A DNA stretch of 64,000 bases from Neobacillus niacini (GTDB taxonomy: Bacteria; Bacillota; Bacilli; Bacillales; Cytobacillaceae): NCBI RefSeq assembly GCF_030817595.1, contig NZ_JAUSZN010000001.1, forward strand, positions 70,001 through 134,000, given 5' to 3'. The notes beneath the pieces were generated by a model, which did no database searches, was not told where the DNA came from, and saw only the letters and a list, made by a program, of their open reading frames with translations. Made by a program: the position numbers and the translations under genes. Shown in pieces: positions 54,551 through 63,715 of this stretch (positions are counted from its first letter, which is position 1; each line of letters opens with the position of its first letter).

Positions 54551-54598
54551 GGAAAAGCCTTAGCCCTTTGTATGCGGACTAAGGTTTTAAATTTTTTG
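54551..54598 (+). terminator. Terminator of phaRC
   Basis: AAAAGCCTTAG pairs with CTAAGGTTTT around a 13-nt loop, followed by AAATTTTTT. Confidence 0.65.
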
Positions 54599-54695
54599 AC
54601 ACGATCCGATCCAAGTGCGTAGGTTTTTTGAGAGCTCAGCCAAATTATTGACTGGGCATTTTTGGATTAGAAGGTTTTTTCCTAAAAAAGGTTTT

Positions 54696-54893
54696 GTGCC
54701 CGTTTATCTGGAAAAACGAGGTTAGCGGTAACGAATAAGTGCTAATCGTGCCCGCTCAGGCTGGAAAAGGAGTTTAACGGTAACGAATAAAGCTAATCGT
54801 GCCCACTCAGGCTAAAAAAGGGTGTTAACGGTAACGAATAGAGGTTAATCGTACCCGTTCTTGCTTGAAAAGTAGCAAGGTGGTAACGAATAG
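54696..54893. repeat. Second ~52-bp repeat family (4 units)
   Basis: Units begin GTGCCC/GTACCC at 54696, 54748, 54799 and 54851 (spacings 52, 51, 52). Each contains GGTAACGAATA and, except the last, ends with TAATC. The middle is variable. Internal imperfect inverted pairing is visible (AACGGTAACGA against TCGTACCCGTT). It is unrelated in sequence to the 52-bp array at 29580 but has the same unit length. Non-coding, between phaC and the Dph6-type gene. Confidence 0.75.
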
Positions 54894-54967
54894 AAAAAGC
54901 TACTCTTTTAATTTGTAATAAGATAATCTTCTATCTTGGTGATGAGTCAGAAACTAAATTGATCCTG

Positions 54968-55660
54968 CTAAATCTGATCAAGCTCCAAAGGCAAAAAGGC
55001 ATATTCTCCGTTTTTAATAATCTCTCCCTTACGAACTGGAATAGGGTTCTTAAAAATGGGTCCATCTATGACGGTAGTATGAAATTCTCCGCCTTCTCCA
55101 CAGGGGTCAATACCACGTGCTTCAAGTTCCTTCACGTATTCATGGGTAAATGTTCGCCCTAAGTCGTCTTCTCGCATTCCCAATGATAAATTAACTGTTA
55201 CAATGATAGTTGTAAATCCTAGATTAATAAATTCTTCGGCAGCTTCAAGATGATCCATATCCCATAAAGGCATACCAAGTTTTAAACCAGCATTGTTCGC
55301 AACCTTTTCATGCCAACAGCCATGAGCAGGTATATCCAAGTCTCCAGTTACCAACACTTCTGCTCCTTGGACTTTAGCTTTTGTTAATAAACCCATAAAT
55401 ACTGTTTCATAATCTGTCCAACTGGCAGCAGCGGTATATACTGGCAAACCTATCGAGGCAGCCTGGGCATGGATGATCTCCGGTGGCATTCCATGAGATC
55501 TGGAACGTTTCCCTTCTTCCTCCAGCATAACAATAAGTCCAACTGCTTCTCCAACCTTCATAGCTTTATAGAGAGCTAAGACACTATCCTTTCCTCCGCT
55601 AAAAGAAGCTATAAATTTATGCCCGTGGGCACCATTTTTCCAATCATTTACTTCTGTCAT
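54968..55660 (-). CDS. Dph6-type ATP pyrophosphatase (diphthine-ammonia ligase family)
   Basis: 230 residues of the adenine nucleotide alpha-hydrolase/PP-loop family. The PP-loop is SFSGGKDSVLALYKA, followed by EGKRSRSHGMPPEIIHAQA, VTGDLDIPAHGCWHEKVA and the C-terminal GEGGEFHTTVIDGPIF. In eukaryotes and archaea Dph6 amidates diphthine on EF-2, which bacteria lack, so the substrate here is unknown. Monocistronic. Confidence 0.87.
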   Translation of the reverse strand: MTEVNDWKNGAHGHKFIASFSGGKDSVLALYKAMKVGEAVGLIVMLEEEGKRSRSHGMPPEIIHAQAASIGLPVYTAAASWTDYETVFMGLLTKAKVQGAEVLVTGDLDIPAHGCWHEKVANNAGLKLGMPLWDMDHLEAAEEFINLGFTTIIVTVNLSLGMREDDLGRTFTHEYVKELEARGIDPCGEGGEFHTTVIDGPIFKNPIPVRKGEIIKNGEYAFLPLELDQI

Positions 55661-55926
55661 TCATATCTTTCCCCTTTATGGCTTTTTACAACTTATTTCA
55701 TTCTATCAGGATTGTCCTATACTAAACTATAATATTATAGAAAATGAAAATATTTATCACCTCGCACGTCGGAGAGGTTATTTCCATAAGGATAGAAACC
55801 CCTGCTATTTTTAGAAAGTCAAGGAATTGAACAAGGGAAACAGATGGGTGAAATGATTACTTATACTCGAAAATAGGTCATACTCATATTGTCCAGAAAT
55901 TATTAAAAAATAAAGGAGAAATACCA

Positions 55927-56841
55927 ATGTCAAATTTAAAACAGAAAATTGTTCCGCATTTATGGTATGACAAGGAGGCGAAAGAAGCAGCACTGTTTTA
56001 TGCTTCCATATTCCCGGACTCAAAAGTTACGAATGTAGCAACCATCCACGACACACCATCAGGCGACTCCGATATCGTGACGTTTGAGCTTTGGGGGCAA
56101 AAGTTCATGGCAATCAGTGCAGGCCCTTATTTCAAAATCAATCCATCTGTGTCCTTCATCGTAAATTTTGACCCATCACGAGAAAATGACGCAAGTGAAA
56201 AAATAAATGAGGTTTGGAACAAATTGTCCGATGGCGGCACTCCGTTAATGCCACTTGATAAGTATCCGTTTAGTGAGAAATTTGGCTGGATTCAGGATAA
56301 ATATGGTTTATCCTGGCAATTAATGCTTACCAATCCAGAAGGTGAAGAGCGCCATACAATCGTGCCGTCACTTTTGTTCGTGGGAGATCAATGCGGCAAA
56401 ACAGAAGAGGCGATTAATTTTTATTTATCAGTATTTAAAAATGCAAAGCTGGGACATATTGTCCGTTACCCTAATGACATGGAACCGGATAAAGAAGGAA
56501 CAGTTATGTTCGCTGATTTTAACTTAGAAAATCAATGGTTTGCCGCAATGGATAGTGCGCACAAGCATAAATTCAATTTTAACGAGGCAATCTCATTTAT
56601 GGTGTATTGCGACACTCAAGAAGAGATTGATTACTATTGGGAAAGGCTCTCTGCAGTTCCTGAAGCCGAGCAATGCGGCTGGCTGAAAGATAAGTTTGGC
56701 CTATCATGGCAGATTGTACCAAGTCAGATGGACGAAATGATGAGTAAGGGGACACCTGAGCAACAAGAGCGTCTAACGAAAGCTTTTCTTAAAATGAAGA
56801 AATTTGATCTTACAGAATTACAGAAGGCTTATAAGGGATAA
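55927..56841 (+). CDS. Tandem PhnB-type VOC protein
   Basis: 304 residues with two PhnB/3-demethylubiquinone-methyltransferase-like VOC domains. They start at about residue 5 (KIVPHLWYDKEAKEAALFYASIFPDSKV) and residue 145 (IVPSLLFVGDQCGKTEEAINFYLSVF). Each ends with a FGWIQDKYGLSWQL-type block. Despite the family name no methyltransferase motif is present, and the function is unknown. AAAGGAGAAATACC precedes the ATG. An IS1182-family element begins about 30 bp downstream. Confidence 0.87.
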   Translation: MSNLKQKIVPHLWYDKEAKEAALFYASIFPDSKVTNVATIHDTPSGDSDIVTFELWGQKFMAISAGPYFKINPSVSFIVNFDPSRENDASEKINEVWNKLSDGGTPLMPLDKYPFSEKFGWIQDKYGLSWQLMLTNPEGEERHTIVPSLLFVGDQCGKTEEAINFYLSVFKNAKLGHIVRYPNDMEPDKEGTVMFADFNLENQWFAAMDSAHKHKFNFNEAISFMVYCDTQEEIDYYWERLSAVPEAEQCGWLKDKFGLSWQIVPSQMDEMMSKGTPEQQERLTKAFLKMKKFDLTELQKAYKG

Positions 56842-56906
56842 AATCCAGTTATAAATTGAATAGTTAAAGTTAAAGAGGCTGGGACAAAACCCTCCTCTGG
56901 AATGAA

Positions 56907-56949
56907 AAAGCCGGTGAAATTTTACTCGTCGTAAAATTTCACCGGCTTT
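56907..56949. terminator. Perfect hairpin inside the IS1182 left end
   Basis: A 19-bp perfect stem (56907-56925 with 56931-56949) and a 5-nt loop, followed by ATTTTTTT. It can stop transcription entering the element from the VOC gene. Confidence 0.85.
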
Positions 56950-57027
56950 ATTTTTTTCAATAAAATAAGGACAACTTCTGATAAAATTAAGTTACCACAC
57001 AAAATAAAATCAGAAAGAAGTGTCCTT

Positions 57028-58596
57028 ATGTTTAAAAATTATATCATGAATCAATTAGTTTTGCCTTTAGATTTAGAAGTAAAATTAAAAAATAATGATA
57101 TTGCCTTCCATGTCCATCATTTAGTTGAAAGTATCCCTCAGGAAGCGTTGGAACCATTTCTTCGAAATGAGGGCTGTCCTGCCTACCATCCACGCATGAT
57201 GCTTAAAATAATCTTATGTGCCTATACGCAATCTGTCTTCTCAGGGCGCAAAATTGAAGCCCTATTAAAAGACAGTATCCGTATGATGTGGTTGGCTCAG
57301 GGGCATGAACCAAGCTACCGTACAATCAACCGATTCCGTGTTCAATCAGAAGTGAAAGAATTAATTCGCCAATGTTTCGTCCAATTCCGTTGCCAATTAG
57401 TCGAAGAAAAACTTATCGATCAAGATGCAATTTTTATTGATGGCACAAAGATTGAAGCGAATGCGAATAAGTTTACGTTTGTCTGGAAGAAATCGATTGA
57501 GAAATATCACAAAGCATTAATTGAAAAGTCAAATGAACTATACAACGAGCTACTTGAAAAGGAAATCATACCTGAGATTGAACGAGAAAGTGAAGAACAG
57601 TTATCGCTTGAGGAACTTGGTCAAATGGTTCAAAAAGTAGATGATATGGTTACCGAGTATGACAAAAAAATAGAAGCATCGTCAGACGTAGTGGAACGAA
57701 AGGCGTTAAGGAGTGAGAGGAAATATCCCAAGCAGGTGCGCAAACAGTTGCTTGATTACATCTTGCGAACACAGAAATATCAACGAGATTTCGAAATCTT
57801 TGACACACGTAATAGTTATTCAAAAACAGATCACGATGCGACGTTCATGCGCATGAAAGATGATTATATGAAAAATGGTCAATTGAAAGCTGGTTATAAT
57901 GTACAACTCGCAACCGAAGGTCAATACGCACTTGCCTATAGTTTATTTCCAAATCCGACAGACACACGAACGTTAATCCCGTTCCTGGATGAAATTGAGC
58001 AACATTATTTTAAGTTACCAAAGCATATTGTCGCAGATGCAGGTTATGGCAGTGAGCAAAATTATGAAGATATCCTTTCCAATCGTAAACGAGAAGCGCT
58101 CATTACATATAACATGTACTTGAAAGAGCAAAATAAAAAATATAAACAAAACGAATTCAATCCAGACAACTGGCAGTATAATGAAGGAGATGATATATAC
58201 ATTTGCCCGAACCAGCAACGCCTTGTATTTAAATATTCTTCTGTACGCACGGATAAAACAGGTTTCAAACGAGAGTTTAAAATCTATGATTGTGAAGACT
58301 GTTCGGGATGCCCATTCCGTTCATCATGTACGAAGGCAAAAGAAGGCAATAATCGAACGTTAATGGTGAACAAGAAATGGGAACAACAAAAAGAATATGT
58401 GAGAGCGAAGCTTTCAGAAGAAAAAACGAGTGCGATCTATCGAAAACGCAAAATCGATGTGGAGCCAGTTTTTGGATTCTTGAAGGCTAATTTGCGTTTT
58501 ACTCGATTTTCTGTACGTGGAAAATCGAAGGTTGAAAACGAAATGGGACTAGCGTTAATGGCCGTGAATTTACGAAAATTCACGGCTAACAGCTAA
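57028..58596 (+). CDS. IS1182-family transposase
   Basis: 522 residues, full length for the family. The N-terminal domain reads HPRMMLKIILCAYTQSVFSGRKIEALLKDSIRMMWLAQGHEPSYRTINRFR. The catalytic core has AIFIDGTKIEANANKFTFVWKK (Asp) and HIVADAGYGSEQNYE (Asp), with Glu in KRKIDVEPVFGFLKANLRFTRF. A zinc-like Cys cluster (CEDCSGCPFRSSC) precedes the last motif. AGAAAGAAG precedes the start. The gene appears intact. Confidence 0.95.
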   Translation: MFKNYIMNQLVLPLDLEVKLKNNDIAFHVHHLVESIPQEALEPFLRNEGCPAYHPRMMLKIILCAYTQSVFSGRKIEALLKDSIRMMWLAQGHEPSYRTINRFRVQSEVKELIRQCFVQFRCQLVEEKLIDQDAIFIDGTKIEANANKFTFVWKKSIEKYHKALIEKSNELYNELLEKEIIPEIERESEEQLSLEELGQMVQKVDDMVTEYDKKIEASSDVVERKALRSERKYPKQVRKQLLDYILRTQKYQRDFEIFDTRNSYSKTDHDATFMRMKDDYMKNGQLKAGYNVQLATEGQYALAYSLFPNPTDTRTLIPFLDEIEQHYFKLPKHIVADAGYGSEQNYEDILSNRKREALITYNMYLKEQNKKYKQNEFNPDNWQYNEGDDIYICPNQQRLVFKYSSVRTDKTGFKREFKIYDCEDCSGCPFRSSCTKAKEGNNRTLMVNKKWEQQKEYVRAKLSEEKTSAIYRKRKIDVEPVFGFLKANLRFTRFSVRGKSKVENEMGLALMAVNLRKFTANS

Positions 58597-58625
58597 GAAT
58601 AAACAACAATTATGAATAAAAATAG

Positions 58626-58663
58626 AAAAAGGTGAAATTGAGCACACTCAATTTCACCTTTTT
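58626..58663. terminator. Perfect hairpin inside the IS1182 right end
   Basis: A 17-bp perfect stem (58626-58642 with 58647-58663), a 4-nt loop and T5. It terminates the transposase transcript and blocks opposing read-through. Confidence 0.88.
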
Positions 58664-58805
58664 CACTATTTGAAGCTAGTTATGTCCCAGCCTCTTTTTA
58701 TGGATATTAACAATAATAATGTCGCAAAAAAAGATAATTATTTATTGTAAAACGATAAATATTGTGCTAATATCAAATAGAAAATAAATTTGTGAGGTGC
58801 TTTTT

Positions 58806-59282
58806 ATGAAAATAGGGTCAACATTATTTTTAAGAATGGCTGTTTTTCTTATTGGAACTCCGGTTCTTGCTTTGGGTATCTTCGGGTTAACCTGGTTACC
58901 GAAAAATCCAGCAAATCCAGATTATGCCCATATACTATATCCAATCGTAATCGGTATGTATGTATCAGTGATACCGTTTTTCGGAGCATTGGTTCAAGCT
59001 TTTAAACTTTTAAGCTATATTGACAAAAACCAAGCTTTCTCTGATTTGTCTGTTAAAGCTCTTAAGAATATCAAAATCTGTGCAATCACAATCAGTGTTT
59101 TGTATGTGATAATATTGCCATTTGTTTATATCGTAGCAGAGCTGGACGACGCACCTGGTCTTATCATAATCGGAATGGTTCCTGTCTTTGCTTCAATGGT
59201 AATCGCCGTCTTTGCTGCTGTTCTTCAAAGACTTTTAAAAGAAGCGATTGATATAAAATCTGAAAATGACTTAACGGTCTGA
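58806..59282 (+). CDS. yoaS: DUF2975 membrane protein (YoaS-like)
   Basis: 158 residues from ATG 58806, with GTGAGGTGC upstream. Four membrane helices and the DUF2975 core FKLLSYIDKNQAFSDLSVKALKNIKICAI. It is followed 10 bp later by a small XRE regulator. The same membrane-protein/regulator order occurs as yoaS-yozG in B. subtilis. The regulator may be sequestered by or co-act with the membrane protein; this is unproven. Confidence 0.85.
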   Translation: MKIGSTLFLRMAVFLIGTPVLALGIFGLTWLPKNPANPDYAHILYPIVIGMYVSVIPFFGALVQAFKLLSYIDKNQAFSDLSVKALKNIKICAITISVLYVIILPFVYIVAELDDAPGLIIIGMVPVFASMVIAVFAAVLQRLLKEAIDIKSENDLTV

Positions 59283-59292
59283 GGTGATAACG

Positions 59293-59511
59293 ATGGCGAT
59301 TATAATCAATATTGATGTGATGCTGGCTAAAAGGAAAATGAGTGTAACGGAACTTTCGGAAAGGGTTGGAATCACAATGGCGAACCTTTCTATATTAAAA
59401 AATGGAAAGGCTAAGGCGGTTCGATTTGCAACGTTAGAGGCGATTTGTAAGGCTTTAGATTGTCAACCGGGAGATATATTAGAATACCGAAGTGATGAGG
59501 AAACACCATAA
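59293..59511 (+). CDS. yozG: Small XRE/Cro-type regulator (YozG-like)
   Basis: 72 residues from ATG 59293, with GAGGTGATAAC upstream. It is essentially only an HTH: MLAKRKMSVTELSERVGITMANLSILKNGKAKAVRFATLEAICKALDCQPGDILEY, the HTH_26 type. Likely regulates its own operon with the DUF2975 partner. Confidence 0.9.
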   Translation: MAIIINIDVMLAKRKMSVTELSERVGITMANLSILKNGKAKAVRFATLEAICKALDCQPGDILEYRSDEETP

Positions 59512-59541
59512 GGTTTTTTTAAAACTCTGGAGGCAAAGATC

Positions 59542-60306
59542 ATGAGAGCATTTAAACAACTGGTTCGTTTTGGTTGGGAGCAGGCCCTATCTTGTGTGTT
59601 TCCTGTCGTTATTTTTGCCTCATTGGCTTTTACTAAAATTATGCCGCTTCCCTTTCTGCCTCGATATGATTGGCTGCTCATCATCTGCCTTCTAATGCAG
59701 TGGTGGATGGTGCGTTCTGGGCTTGAAACTCTTGATGAACTGAAGGTTATTACCTTGTTCCACATTATTGGACTTGTACTGGAACTTTTCAAGACACACA
59801 TGGGCTCCTGGTCTTATCCAGAGGAAGGGTATTTCAAAATTTTCGGAGTACCTTTGTATAGCGGGTTCATGTATGCAAGTGTCGCGAGTTATCTTTGTCA
59901 GGCGTGGAGGAGGATGAAGGTAGAACTGGTTAAATGGCCACCGTTTTTGTTGGTTGTACCTCTTGCAGCTGCGATTTATTTGAATTTTTTCACTCACCAT
60001 TATTGGATTGACATTCGTTGGTATTTATCAGCTCTTGTCATGATTGTCTTTTGGCAAGCATGGGTCACATACGAGATTGGTGGAACTCGATACCGTATGC
60101 CACTGGCACTTGCATTTGTGCTGATTGGATTTTTTATCTGGATAGCTGAAAATATTGCAACGTTCTTTGGGGCTTGGGAATATCCAAACCAAACCGAAGC
60201 ATGGAGTCTCGTTCATCTTGGAAAGGTGAGTTCATGGCTTTTATTAGTGATTGTTAGCTTTCTTATCGTTGCGACGTTAAAGCAGGTTAAGGAAAAAAAT
60301 CATTGA
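59542..60306 (+). CDS. yoaT: DUF817 membrane protein (YoaT-like)
   Basis: 254 residues with about eight membrane helices and DUF817 features: THMGSWSYPEEGYFKIFGVPLYSGFMYASVASYLCQAWRR and WEYPNQTEAWSLVHLGKVSSWLLL. It follows the YozG-like regulator by 30 bp with CTGGAGGC upstream. A three-gene yoaS-yozG-yoaT-like unit is inferred. Function unknown. Ended by a hairpin at 60309-60350. Confidence 0.88.
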   Translation: MRAFKQLVRFGWEQALSCVFPVVIFASLAFTKIMPLPFLPRYDWLLIICLLMQWWMVRSGLETLDELKVITLFHIIGLVLELFKTHMGSWSYPEEGYFKIFGVPLYSGFMYASVASYLCQAWRRMKVELVKWPPFLLVVPLAAAIYLNFFTHHYWIDIRWYLSALVMIVFWQAWVTYEIGGTRYRMPLALAFVLIGFFIWIAENIATFFGAWEYPNQTEAWSLVHLGKVSSWLLLVIVSFLIVATLKQVKEKNH

Positions 60307-60308
60307 TA

Positions 60309-60352
60309 CACTCACAAATGTTGTTAGTTCAACGGTTGTGGGTGTTTTTTTA
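60309..60352 (+). terminator. Terminator of the yoaS-yozG-yoaT unit
   Basis: CACTCACAA and TTGTGGGTG arms, followed by T7. Confidence 0.75.
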
Positions 60353-60501
60353 TTGGCCTTTTCCAATGATAGAGGCTTTATGAATATTTTTTCAATGGAT
60401 TCGGACAGCGGTATCATTTTTGGACCTAGCCCAGTCCGAATGAGACTGCGCATTACGACAAAGTTTAACAAATTTTGTCTTAGTTGTTCGTGTTTCATTA
60501 T

Positions 60502-61341
60502 TTAAAAAATCCCATTAAGATGACGGTACTTTACTGGAGGCATCCCGACCATTTTCCTAAAAGTAGCCACAAAATGGCTTGTGGAACGAAAACCTACTTG
60601 TAGGGCGATTTGACTGATTGAAGCGGAATTGTTTTCTATAAGTAGTTTTTTAGATTGCTGAATGCGTAAATTCACAAAATAGGCGTAGGGTGTAACCTGA
60701 AAATTTTTTTGAAATAATGAATTCAAATGTCGTTTAGATGTATTGATAAGTAGCGCCATTTCATCTAGGCCGACATCAGGGTTGGAAAGTTGGGACTTCA
60801 TCCAGTCAATGAGGGAATATAACGTTCCTAAGTTATTGGTTTCTTTCAAGCTGCGTTTTATTGTTTTTCCATACTTTTTTAAAAGCAGGAGAAATTCATA
60901 GACATTGGATGAAGCACTGATGCTTGAGCTGTCCGTTGTCTCGTCGCTTTGTTTTAACACGTTGGCAATAAAGGTTGAAATCGGTGCGTCTTGTTCCCAG
61001 TGAAAAAAAGCAGATTGATAAAGTCCGAGTGTTATCAGAATCTCTTTTATCATCATTCCGTCAAATGTTACATAAAGTGTTGTCCATGGTGAGCCATCAC
61101 TTTGTTCATTTTTATACGAGTGGGCAACATGCGGTAGGATGAGGACACCGCTATTGGCCGGGAGGTTTATTGTTTGATTTTGACACATGATCGACCCTAG
61201 ACCGTTGACAGTTTGAATCCAATGGTAATAAGGATAACCATTTGGACGTGTGATATTTTCTTGTGCTGGGTTGAAACCAATTGTTTCTGCAAAAAGGGGC
61301 AGTTTACTTTCGTTTAAAGGGATTAGAATATGCTTTTTCAT
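60502..61341 (-). CDS. AraC-family regulator of the beta-galactosidase
   Basis: 279 residues from the second of two ATGs (AGGAG 7 bases upstream of 61341). An N-terminal sugar-sensing cupin covers about residues 20-150 (TINLPANSGVLILPHVAHSYKNE). A C-terminal HTH_18 covers about 180-278 (DVGLDEMALLINTSKRHLNSLFQKNF; ISQIALQVGFRSTSHFVATFRKMVGMPPVKYR). It diverges from a GH42 gene across about 130 bp and is the obvious candidate activator of it. Confidence 0.9.
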   Translation of the reverse strand: MKKHILIPLNESKLPLFAETIGFNPAQENITRPNGYPYYHWIQTVNGLGSIMCQNQTINLPANSGVLILPHVAHSYKNEQSDGSPWTTLYVTFDGMMIKEILITLGLYQSAFFHWEQDAPISTFIANVLKQSDETTDSSSISASSNVYEFLLLLKKYGKTIKRSLKETNNLGTLYSLIDWMKSQLSNPDVGLDEMALLINTSKRHLNSLFQKNFQVTPYAYFVNLRIQQSKKLLIENNSASISQIALQVGFRSTSHFVATFRKMVGMPPVKYRHLNGIF

Positions 61342-61475
61342 CATCCTGCTCCTTTTTAAGAATCTCCTGAATTGTTCCTTATTCTTATATTACTTTCAAT
61401 TATATTATATTTAATGCGGTTTTGTAATCGTATACAATGGAAATATATTGATACAAAGGAAAAGGGTGGTTCCAT

Positions 61476-63494
61476 ATGATAAATGAAAAGCTTCCTAAAA
61501 TTTGGTATGGCGGAGATTATAATCCAGAGCAGTGGGAGAAAGGCGACTGGGATGAAGATATCCGGATTTTTAAACTAGCTGGAATCGATGTGGCAACATT
61601 AAATGTTTTTTCCTGGGCGTTAAATCAGCCGGATGAAGAAACCTACAATTTTGAATGGCTGGATGAACAAATTGAACGTTTATATCAAAATGGAATTTAC
61701 TCTTGTCTGGCAACTAGTACAGCGGCACATCCCGCATGGATGGCAAAAAAGTATCCCGATGTTTTGCGAGTAGATTACCAGGGAAGAAAACGAAAGTTTG
61801 GCGGCAGACACAATTCCTGTCCGAACAGCCCAACCTATCGGAAATATGCAGAACGTATCGCTGACCGATTAGGAGAAAGATATAAAGATCATCCTGGCGT
61901 GTTGATTTGGCATGTGTCCAATGAATATGGAGGCTACTGTTATTGTGATAATTGTGCTGAGAGTTTTAGAGAATGGCTTCAAGAAAAATACGGAAACTTA
62001 GGTACGTTAAATAAGGCGTGGAATACGCGATTTTGGGGCCATACGTTTTATGATTGGGATGAAATTGTCCCCCCTAATGTTTTAAGTGAAGAGGGGGATA
62101 GAAATTCGAGCTACTTCCAAGGAATCTCGTTAGATTATCGTATTTTTCAGTCCGATAGTCTTTTAGAGTGCTATAAACTTGAGCGTGATGTCTTAAAAAA
62201 GCATAATCCCAATATACCTGTAACGACAAATTTAATGGGTACCTATAGCGAGCTCGATTATTTTAAATGGGGCAAGGAAATGGATGTTGTATCTTGGGAT
62301 AACTACCCTCGCTATAACACACCGGCTAGCTTTACTGCACTAGCGCACGATCTGATGAGAGGCTTGAAAAGCGGCCAGCCTTTTATGCTAATGGAACAGA
62401 CTCCTAGTCAGCAAAATTGGCAGGCATATAATTCGCTGAAACGGCCAGGTGTGATGCGCTTATGGAGCTATCAAGCAGTAGCACGTGGTGCAGATACTGT
62501 TATGTTTTTCCAATTGAGGAGATCGGTTGGAGCTTGTGAAAAATACCATGGAGCCGTTATTGAACACGTGGGTCATGAGAATACAAGAGTGTTCCGGGAA
62601 ACTGCCGCACTTGGCAAAGAGCTGGCAAAGCTTTCAGATAACTTGCTCGATGCACGTGTACCAGCTAAAGTTGCGATCGTATATGACTGGGAAAACCGCT
62701 GGGCTACAGAATTATCAAGCGGTCCATCCAAGGCATTGGATTACTTGAATGAAGTTCACAAATATTACGCAGCTTTATTCGGAGAAAATATATTGGTAGA
62801 CATGATTAGTGTGGATGAGGATTTAAGTAAGTATGAAATCGTCTTTGCGCCAGTGTTATATATGGTGAAATCAGGGTACGCCAATAAATTAAAAGCGTTT
62901 GTTAAAAATGGAGGAACGTTTGTGACCACGTTCTTTAGTGGGATCGTCAATGAACATGATCTTGTTACACTTGGCGGTTATCCAGGAGAACTGCGGGATC
63001 TCCTTGGTATATGGGTGGAGGAAATTGATGCACTGCCACCTGAAATGAAAAATCAAATTGTCGTAAAAAAAGAAGTTGGCAGCCTGACTGGCAGCTATGA
63101 GTGCAGTTTGTTGTTTGATATTATCCATTCAGAGGGTGCAGAAGTACTGGCTGAATATGGTTCTGATTTTTATGCCGCTACTCCTGTCATTACGTGTAAT
63201 TCCTATGGAAACGGAAAAGCGTATTACGTGGGAACATGCCCTGACACATTGTTCTTAACCGATTTCGTGAAAACGATTTGTGAGGAAAAGGATATAAAAC
63301 CGTTACTTAATGTTCCTAAGGGGGTGGAAGTGACGGAGAGAAGAAAGGATGGTAACTCTTACTTATTTGTCATGAACCACAATGCTTCAACAGTTGAAAT
63401 CGAGATAAGTGAAGGAACCGATCTGTTAACAAGTGTGGAATTAAACGGGAAAACTTCTCTAGAGGCGTTTGGAGTAATGATTGTAAAACAATAG
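61476..63494 (+). CDS. GH42 beta-galactosidase
   Basis: 672 residues, the full family length. The TIM barrel starts with KIWYGGDYNPEQWEKGDWDEDIRIFKLAGID. The acid/base Glu150 is in WHVSNEYGG and the nucleophile Glu307 in MLMEQTPSQ. The zinc-type Cys cluster includes NSCPNSPTY and CYCDNC. Trimerisation and small beta domains follow (PAKVAIVYDWENRW onward). There is no signal peptide, so it splits imported galactosides such as galacto-oligosaccharides in the cytoplasm. AAAGGGTGG precedes the ATG. No permease gene is next to it in this window. Confidence 0.94.
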   Translation: MINEKLPKIWYGGDYNPEQWEKGDWDEDIRIFKLAGIDVATLNVFSWALNQPDEETYNFEWLDEQIERLYQNGIYSCLATSTAAHPAWMAKKYPDVLRVDYQGRKRKFGGRHNSCPNSPTYRKYAERIADRLGERYKDHPGVLIWHVSNEYGGYCYCDNCAESFREWLQEKYGNLGTLNKAWNTRFWGHTFYDWDEIVPPNVLSEEGDRNSSYFQGISLDYRIFQSDSLLECYKLERDVLKKHNPNIPVTTNLMGTYSELDYFKWGKEMDVVSWDNYPRYNTPASFTALAHDLMRGLKSGQPFMLMEQTPSQQNWQAYNSLKRPGVMRLWSYQAVARGADTVMFFQLRRSVGACEKYHGAVIEHVGHENTRVFRETAALGKELAKLSDNLLDARVPAKVAIVYDWENRWATELSSGPSKALDYLNEVHKYYAALFGENILVDMISVDEDLSKYEIVFAPVLYMVKSGYANKLKAFVKNGGTFVTTFFSGIVNEHDLVTLGGYPGELRDLLGIWVEEIDALPPEMKNQIVVKKEVGSLTGSYECSLLFDIIHSEGAEVLAEYGSDFYAATPVITCNSYGNGKAYYVGTCPDTLFLTDFVKTICEEKDIKPLLNVPKGVEVTERRKDGNSYLFVMNHNASTVEIEISEGTDLLTSVELNGKTSLEAFGVMIVKQ

Positions 63495-63715
63495 GGTAGC
63501 ACCTCCAATCCATTTTGAGCTGAGTGAGTGGAAGATAGAAAAATAAAAGATCGTGCTGGTGATAGATTTCTATCTTTGGTGGTATTTTCATGAGCATTAA
63601 AAATTGGGATGAGATAAAGGAATGTTCTTTTAACATCGAATTTAAGGATGAAATCTATATAAGCTCATTTATGTGTTAATTGAATAAGAAACAAGAAAAA
63701 GGATTGGAGAAATTC
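63495..63715 (+). other. Gene-free stretch after the beta-galactosidase
   Basis: Contains AAGATAGAAA and TTTCTATCTT arms (63532-63575) that may form a hairpin. A 29-codon frame (63590-63679, MSIKNWDEIKECSFNIEFKD) lacks a good ribosome binding site and may be a gene relic. Confidence 0.4.

Larger units (their letters stand above)
56872..58697 (+). mobile_element. IS1182-family insertion sequence
   Basis: About 1826 bp bounded by the 15-bp inverted repeats AAAGAGGCTGGGACA (56872-56886) and TGTCCCAGCCTCTTT (58683-58697). It carries one intact transposase gene and a strong hairpin inside each end. No target duplication could be identified. Confidence 0.88.

Noticed and set aside
60277..60498. 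73-residue minus-strand frame just after the AraC gene
   Set aside because: It has a weak ribosome binding site, it overlaps the terminator of the opposite gene, and its C-terminal part is read from the hairpin region. No family was recognised. Its first 45 residues could be a relic.
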